Shown here: in pieces, positions 21,567-26,264 of the stretch
How positions within the stretch are numbered: position 1 is the stretch's first letter
Layout: every line of letters starts with the position of its first letter
From: Oscillospiraceae bacterium
GTDB lineage: Bacteria > Bacillota > Clostridia > Oscillospirales > Oscillospiraceae
Assembly (NCBI GenBank): GCA_020025655.1
Contig: JAHHRR010000024.1
Location: forward strand, 1 to 26,264
DNA: 26,264 bases
Direction: 5' to 3'
Notes under the pieces: model-generated
Told to the model about the DNA's origin: nothing
What the model saw: the letters and a program-made list of their open reading frames with translations, nothing else
The model's database searches: none
Translations under genes and position numbers: made by a program

Positions 21567-22562
21567 TTATCGTTCTTCCCTGAAGTATGCAAGTCCGAGA
21601 GATGCGGGAGGCTGATCCTCACGTTTATTTCTCATGCTGGTAATAACAAGAACGATAATGGTGACAACATAAGGAAGCATCTTGTAGAGCTCCTTGATGC
21701 AAAGGTTCATTCCGGTGGGGATAAAGAGATAGAGGATGTAAAGACCGCCGAAAAGCAGGGATGAAAGCACACCCCAGTTGGGACGCCAGATTGTAAAGAT
21801 AACAAGGGCGATAGCCAGCCAGCCTCTGTCACCGAAAGCATCGTTAGACCAGACGCCGCAGGCGTAGTCCATAACGTAGTAAAGGCCGCCGAGACCTGCA
21901 ATCATAGAACCTGTGCAGGTTGCAACATATTTGTATCGGTTGACATTTATACCGGCTGCATCGGCGGTTTCGGGGCTTTCACCCACCGCTCTCAGATGCA
22001 GACCGACTCTGGTTTTCTTGAGAACATAGGCTGCAATAAATGCGATAGCAATTGAGAGGTAAGCGAGAAAACCGTAGGAGAGGAAAATCTTTCCGAACCA
22101 TCCGAGCTTATCGGCAAAGGGCAGGCTTTTTGAGAAAAATGAAGAGGTGTTGGAAAGTGCGATAGAAGGAACATCGCTTGCGGTAAGCTTAATCAAAGAA
22201 CCGCCGAAGAAGTTGCCGAAGCCGACACCGAAGGTGGTCATTGCAAGACCGGTTACGTTCTGGTTTGCACGGAGGCTGACGGTTAAGAAGCAGTAAAGAA
22301 GACCCATAAGCAGTGAGCCGATAAGGCAGGAAAGCAGAGGAATCATAACTGCAAGAAAACCGTTTATTGCATCGGGAGAAGGCAGAGACTGCTCATAGAA
22401 GAATGCGCCGATAACTCCGCAGATACCGCCGACATACATAATACCGGGGATACCGAGGTTAAGGTTACCGGATTTTTCAGTTAAGGTTTCACCGGTGCTG
22501 CCGAAAAGCAGAGGAACGCTCTGAACAACAGCTCTGGGAATAAAGGAAACAAAATCAAACAT
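21567..22562 (-). CDS. Nucleoside-type ABC transporter permease (second)
   Basis: A 331-residue inner-membrane permease with about eight hydrophobic segments, of the BMP/PnrA-linked permease family (like Bacillus NupQ). LFGSTGETLTEKSGNLNLGIPGIMYVGG near the N-terminus and RAVGESPETADAAGINVNRYKYVATCTGSMIAGLGG in the second half are family signatures; the latter is the loop that contacts the ATPase. It forms a heterodimeric channel with the upstream permease. GGAGG precedes the ATG, which overlaps the upstream gene's stop by one base. It is the last gene of the operon. Confidence 0.92.
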   Translation of the reverse strand: MFDFVSFIPRAVVQSVPLLFGSTGETLTEKSGNLNLGIPGIMYVGGICGVIGAFFYEQSLPSPDAINGFLAVMIPLLSCLIGSLLMGLLYCFLTVSLRANQNVTGLAMTTFGVGFGNFFGGSLIKLTASDVPSIALSNTSSFFSKSLPFADKLGWFGKIFLSYGFLAYLSIAIAFIAAYVLKKTRVGLHLRAVGESPETADAAGINVNRYKYVATCTGSMIAGLGGLYYVMDYACGVWSNDAFGDRGWLAIALVIFTIWRPNWGVLSSLLFGGLYILYLFIPTGMNLCIKELYKMLPYVVTIIVLVITSMRNKREDQPPASLGLAYFREER

Positions 22563-23665
22563 TATTTAGCCTCCTTTTTTGCGCTTTTGCGAAAGCTGAG
22601 TTTGTATTTTACGAAGAATTCGCTTCCGATAATGAAGAAAAGTATAATGCCTGTAAGGATATCTGCAAAGGAGTGGTTAAGACCGAAGATTGTAGAAATC
22701 TCGGCGGAACCTCGGCTGAGGAATACAAGCAGCAGGCTGGCGAAAATCATAATAAAGGGGTTAAAGTTTGCAAGCCATGCCACCATAATAGCAGTGTAGC
22801 CACGGCCGCCTGCAATGGTGGTGGTAATGGTGTGGTCGGTACCGCCTACAAGAAGCAGACCTGCAACGCCGCACAGCGCACCGGATAACAGCATGGTGCG
22901 GACGATAACTCTTTCGACCTTGATGCCGACATAGCGGGCGGTGCGCTCGCTTTCGCCGACGACGGAAATTTCGTAGCCGTGCTTGGAATAATTAAGATAA
23001 ACATACATACCGATGGTGATAAGAGCAACGATAATTATGTTTAAAAGGTATTTGTAGTTACCGATCTGGGGAAGCCAGCCGGCCATGGTGGACTGGTTTA
23101 TAATACCGATTTTACCTGCACCCTTGGGAACCTCCCAGACTATAACGAAGAACGCCACAAGCTGAATTGCAACATAGTTCATCATAAGTGTAAAGAGGGT
23201 TTCGTTAGTGTTCCATTTAGCTTTGAAGAAAGCAGGAATACCGCCCCAGACAGCACCGGCAACCATAGCGGCAATAACCATTATGATGATAAGGGCCCAG
23301 TTGGGGATTTTGTCACCTAAAAGAATCATGCAGGCGGCGGTAGCAAGACCGCCGATAAGAACCTGACCCTCGCCGCCGATATTCCAGAAGCGCATTTTAA
23401 AAGCAGGAGTAAGGGCAAGAGAAATGCAAAGGAGGAGGGAGAGATTCTGAAGGAGAATCCAGATTTTTCTGGGAGTTCCGAAAGCTCCCTTAAACATGGT
23501 GGCATAAATCTGAATAGGATTTTCACCGGTTAAAAGAGTGGTTACAACAGCGCAAACTATCAGAGCTATGACGATGGAGGCACCACGGATAAGCCAGGAT
23601 TTATACCATGGAATATTGCCTCTTTTTACAATGTGGACCAGAGGTCCGCGGCTTTTATTATTCAT
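22562..23665 (-). CDS. Nucleoside-type ABC transporter permease (first)
   Basis: A 367-residue inner-membrane permease paralogous to the next gene (like Bacillus NupP). It has a basic N-terminal tail, then about nine to ten hydrophobic segments. FKMRFWNIGGEGQVLIGGLATAA and SVVGESERTARYVGIKVERVIVRTMLLSGALCGVAGLL are the family signatures, the second being the ATPase-coupling loop. A lysine-rich tail ends the protein. The ATG overlaps the ATPase stop by 8 bases and is preceded by AAGGAAG. With its partner and the ATPase it should form a nucleoside importer. Confidence 0.93.
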   Translation of the reverse strand: MNNKSRGPLVHIVKRGNIPWYKSWLIRGASIVIALIVCAVVTTLLTGENPIQIYATMFKGAFGTPRKIWILLQNLSLLLCISLALTPAFKMRFWNIGGEGQVLIGGLATAACMILLGDKIPNWALIIIMVIAAMVAGAVWGGIPAFFKAKWNTNETLFTLMMNYVAIQLVAFFVIVWEVPKGAGKIGIINQSTMAGWLPQIGNYKYLLNIIIVALITIGMYVYLNYSKHGYEISVVGESERTARYVGIKVERVIVRTMLLSGALCGVAGLLLVGGTDHTITTTIAGGRGYTAIMVAWLANFNPFIMIFASLLLVFLSRGSAEISTIFGLNHSFADILTGIILFFIIGSEFFVKYKLSFRKSAKKEAK

Positions 23666-25196
23666 TATCTTCCTTACCTCCCAGACGAGTCATCATCATA
23701 CCTACATCTTCTTTTTTAGCACCCCGGCCGGGAATGATACCGCTGACCTTGCCTCCGCAGAGGACGAGAATACGGTCAGCAAGCTCCAGAAGAACATCAA
23801 GGTCTTCGCCGACGTAGATAACCGCAACACCTGCGGCCTTCTGTTTGTTTATAAGATCATAGATTGTGTAGGAAGAATTTATATCAAGGCCTCGAACAGC
23901 ATAGGCTGTAAGAAGAACGGTAGGAGCGGAAGCGATTTCTCGACCGATAAGCACCTTCTGAACATTACCGCCGGAGAGACGGCGAACAGGAGTTGAGATA
24001 CCGGGAGTGCTGACTTCCAGTTCGTCAACAACAGTTTCAGCCAGCTTTTTAGGGCTCTTTCTGTCGGTAAATATGGATCTTCCCTTGCGGAAGGAACGGA
24101 GCATCATATTATCTGCAAGATCCATGTTGCCCACAAGACCCATACCGAGTCTGTCCTCAGGAACGAACGAGAGCGAAACACCCAGCTTTGCGATATCCAG
24201 AGGATCTTTACCGATAAGCTCCTCCTCGGTTCCGTCGTCGTTTATGTAGCAGATGCTGCCGCTTTCAGTAGGCTGCAGACCTGCGATTGCCTCCAGAAGC
24301 TCCTTCTGACCGCAGCCGGAAATACCGGCAATACCCAGAATTTCGCCGCCGTTTGCAGTAAAGGATACATCATCAAGCTTAACGATGCCTTCAACATTGC
24401 GTACAGTAAGGTTTTTGACTTCAATACGCTTTACGGGATTAACGGGTTCGGGGCGCTTTATGTTCAGTGTAACAGGGTGGCCGACCATCATGTTGGTCAT
24501 TTCCTGAGCGTTGGTGGTTTTAGTGAGCATATCGCCGATAAACTGACCGTGACGCAGAACAGCGACTCTGTCAGAAAGCTCCTCAACCTCATTCATCTTA
24601 TGGGTGATGATAACAATAGCCTTGCCTGCGTTGCGCATATTGCGCAGAACAGCGAAGAGCTTTTCGGTTTCCTGCGGAGTAAGAACAGCGGTAGGTTCAT
24701 CCAGAATAAGGATATCGGCACCACGGTAAAGGACTTTGATGATTTCAACAGTCTGCTTCTGAGAAACGGACATATCGTAGATTTTCTGGCTGGGGTCTAC
24801 ATCGAAGCCATAGGCATCGCAGATTTCCTTAACCTGCTTGTTGACCTTATCCATGTTAAGCCTGCCCTGATCTTTAAGACCGAGGACGATATTTTCAGCA
24901 GCGCTGAGAACGTCTACAAGCTTAAAATGCTGATGAATCATACCGATGCCCAGAGAGAAAGCGTCCTTGGGTGAACGGATGACTACTTCTTTGCCGTCGA
25001 TGGAAATTGAACCTTCGTCTGGGAAATAGATTCCGGAGAGCATATTCATGAGGGTTGTTTTGCCGCTGCCGTTTTCACCCAGCAGAGCCAGAATTTCTCC
25101 TCTGTAAATGTCGAGCCAGACCTTGTCGTTAGCGACGACCGGGCCGAAGGTTTTGGTGATGTTTCGCATACTAACTGCGGGTACTCTGTTATCCAA
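23658..25196 (-). CDS. Nucleoside-type ABC transporter, double ATP-binding protein
   Basis: A 512-residue protein with two fused ATPase domains that powers the two permeases. Domain 1 has Walker A GENGSGKT (40-47), signature MSVSQKQT (142-149) and Walker B ILILDEPTA (162-170), with H-loop His199. Domain 2 has a degenerate P-loop GISGCGQKE (291-299), a good signature LSGGNVQK (407-414) and VLLTAYAVRGLD (427-438), where the family usually reads AAQPTRGLD. Asymmetric, half-inactive second domains are typical of this RbsA/NupO-like family. The start chosen is TTG at 25196, eight bases after GGGAG; the frame stays open to 25280, but that stretch is the intergenic hairpin region. A GTG at 25205 is too near the ribosome site. 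Confidence 0.93.
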   Translation of the reverse strand: MDNRVPAVSMRNITKTFGPVVANDKVWLDIYRGEILALLGENGSGKTTLMNMLSGIYFPDEGSISIDGKEVVIRSPKDAFSLGIGMIHQHFKLVDVLSAAENIVLGLKDQGRLNMDKVNKQVKEICDAYGFDVDPSQKIYDMSVSQKQTVEIIKVLYRGADILILDEPTAVLTPQETEKLFAVLRNMRNAGKAIVIITHKMNEVEELSDRVAVLRHGQFIGDMLTKTTNAQEMTNMMVGHPVTLNIKRPEPVNPVKRIEVKNLTVRNVEGIVKLDDVSFTANGGEILGIAGISGCGQKELLEAIAGLQPTESGSICYINDDGTEEELIGKDPLDIAKLGVSLSFVPEDRLGMGLVGNMDLADNMMLRSFRKGRSIFTDRKSPKKLAETVVDELEVSTPGISTPVRRLSGGNVQKVLIGREIASAPTVLLTAYAVRGLDINSSYTIYDLINKQKAAGVAVIYVGEDLDVLLELADRILVLCGGKVSGIIPGRGAKKEDVGMMMTRLGGKEDNE

Positions 25197-25252
25197 AGGC
25201 TTCACTCCCTGTAAAAATAAAGAATTTTTATTTCTAAAAAATATAATACTGC

Positions 25253-25338
25253 AAAGGTCAGCGCGGCGGCCGTTTGTCACTGCGCTGACCTTTACAGCAC
25301 TAAGATGGGGAAGTTCCGCAGTAATTACGGAACTTCCC
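25253..25338 (-). other. Two intergenic mRNA hairpins between binding protein and ATPase genes
   Basis: Two strong inverted repeats lie between the binding-protein stop and the ATPase start: AAAGGTCAGCGC/GCGCTGACCTTT (25253-25264 and 25282-25293) and GGGAAGTTCCG/CGGAACTTCCC (25308-25318 and 25328-25338). Neither is followed on the minus strand by a proper T run, so they look more like mRNA-stabilising or processing hairpins than full terminators. Such elements commonly let binding-protein mRNA outlast the downstream message. Confidence 0.6.
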
Positions 25339-25354
25339 TGTTAAGCTTTAAAAA

Positions 25355-26264
25355 TCAGAACTTGGAGTCCAGAAGGGTGATACCGTCAATCTGGATGTCG
25401 AAGTAAGGAGCAGCTCTGTGCTTGGATTCGTACAGAACGCCATCCTCGATAACCTCGGTGTCCTTCTCGAAAGCGGTGTCGAAGTTGACATCAGCCATGT
25501 AGCTGTCAAGGGTCTTGCCCTCAACAGTGAAGGTAGCGGTGTCGAATACATTGAGCTCGCCCTTTTCAAGAGCAGCCTTTGCAGCCTCGATAGCCTCAAC
25601 AGTACCCTGTGCGGCAGCAGCCTCGTTTACATCAGTGAGGACAACGGAGCCGGTGCTGAGGGAGCCGGTCCAGTCAGCGGGGATCTCTTCGTCGTTCATA
25701 ACAGCGTTAATAGCGAAGATGTAGTAAGGAGCCCAGTCGATTCTGGAGGAAACAATGAAGGTGTTGGGGCAGGCATCAAGAGTAGAACCGTTGTAGGAAA
25801 CGTTGGGAACACCGGCGGTTTCGCAGGCGGTAGGAGCACCCATGGAGTCAGCGTGCTGGCTGATGAGCTTGCAGCCGTTGGAGATGAGCTTGTTAGCAGC
25901 TTCCTTCTCAGCGGTCTCGTCGTACCAGGAACCGGTGAAGGTTACTTCCATGGTAGCGGTGGGGCAAACGGAGCGTGCACCGAGGAAGAAGGAGGTGTAA
26001 CCGGAGATAACTTCAGCGTAGGTGAAAGCACCGACGTAACCGATCTTTGCCTCTTCAGCAGTGAACTCGCCTGCCTCGATCATCTCGTTGAGCTTCATAC
26101 CTGCAGCAATACCTGCAAGGAAACGGCCCTCGTAGATGGAAGCGAAAGCGTTGTGGTAGTTGGGCAGACCCTCGGTGTGAGCCTTAACGCCGGTAGCGTG
26201 GCAGAACTCAACTTCGGGGAATTCCTTAGCAGCCTGAATCATGAAGTCCTCGTGACCGAAGGAG
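25355..26264 (-). CDS. BMP/PnrA-family nucleoside-binding protein (5' end outside window)
   Basis: The C-terminal 302 residues of a periplasmic-binding-protein-like basic membrane protein (BMP) family protein, normally a lipoprotein that captures purine nucleosides for the importer. SFGHEDFMIQAAKEFPEVEFCHATG opens the visible part, with GRFLAGIAAGMKLNEM, KIGYVGAFTYAEVISGYTSFFLGAR and GSWYDETAEKEAANKLI following in family order. Acidic residues are frequent and the ending is LLDSKF. The signal peptide and lipobox lie beyond the window edge; an ATG at 26242 is internal and should not be used as a start. It is the first of the four importer genes seen here, separated from the ATPase by the hairpins. 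Confidence 0.93.
   Translation of the reverse strand, partial: SFGHEDFMIQAAKEFPEVEFCHATGVKAHTEGLPNYHNAFASIYEGRFLAGIAAGMKLNEMIEAGEFTAEEAKIGYVGAFTYAEVISGYTSFFLGARSVCPTATMEVTFTGSWYDETAEKEAANKLISNGCKLISQHADSMGAPTACETAGVPNVSYNGSTLDACPNTFIVSSRIDWAPYYIFAINAVMNDEEIPADWTGSLSTGSVVLTDVNEAAAAQGTVEAIEAAKAALEKGELNVFDTATFTVEGKTLDSYMADVNFDTAFEKDTEVIEDGVLYESKHRAAPYFDIQIDGITLLDSKF

Noticed and set aside
1..26264. CRISPR arrays, tRNA or rRNA genes, insertion sequences, prophage or defence genes
   Set aside because: Reading both strands showed no repeat-spacer pattern, no cloverleaf or rRNA signature and no transposase, integrase or defence protein; the window is mainly core chromosome.

Overview
The window is the replication-origin region of a low-to-mid GC, Gram-positive, probably spore-forming Clostridia chromosome. 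Protein style suggests Oscillospirales (Ruminococcaceae-like), but that rank is inference. The evidence is the order dnaA-dnaN-yaaA-recF-remB-gyrB-(gyrA), a compact origin with DnaA boxes and a DnaA-trio, a parA-parB locus with two parS-like palindromes, and a germination protease gene (gpr).

Layout, left to right. Positions 1-6241 hold, all on the minus strand, the start of a probable gyrA, then gyrB, remB, recF, yaaA, dnaN and dnaA. oriC lies in the 235 bases between dnaN and dnaA. Positions 6394-10357 hold serS, parB, parA and gpr, also on the minus strand; the two parS-like sites and a sigma-A-type promoter lie between gpr and parA. Positions 10454-15020 are on the plus strand: rpsT, a diacylglycerol-kinase-family lipid kinase, asnS and a membrane-anchored phosphodiester-glycosidase-like protein. 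A minus-strand LysM/M14 cell-wall peptidase follows. Next, on the plus strand, come a strong promoter, a roughly 180-base structured RNA leader and an MsmX/UgpC-type sugar-transport ATPase. A 5'-truncated gene remnant and a NagD-like HAD phosphatase lie on the minus strand. Then comes a plus-strand pyrR-uraA operon with a PyrR-type attenuator leader. The window ends inside a minus-strand nucleoside ABC importer operon (BMP-family binding protein, double ATPase, two permeases).

How the genes work together. dnaA, dnaN, gyrB and gyrA serve initiation, processivity and supercoiling; recF serves repair; parA, parB and parS serve origin segregation, which in spore formers is tied to sporulation. 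gpr degrades the small acid-soluble proteins of the spore. pyrR-uraA and the BMP/ABC importer form a nucleobase and nucleoside salvage neighbourhood. The MsmX-like ATPase has no permease beside it and probably energises sugar importers encoded elsewhere.

Most notable points: (1) the structured leader before the msmX-like gene, with mutually exclusive pairings, which I cannot assign to a family; (2) two parS-like sites with a CA/TG centre instead of CG, in inverted orientation, one touching the parA -35 box; (3) parA-parB-serS lying right beside dnaA and transcribed toward oriC, without the usual rpmH-rnpA-yidC-jag-mnmE-mnmG-rsmG block; (4) an uncatalogued gene remnant between two terminators; (5) three genes (gpr, pyrR and the nucleoside ATPase) whose best start is TTG. 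I saw no tRNA, rRNA, CRISPR array, insertion sequence or clearly foreign island.
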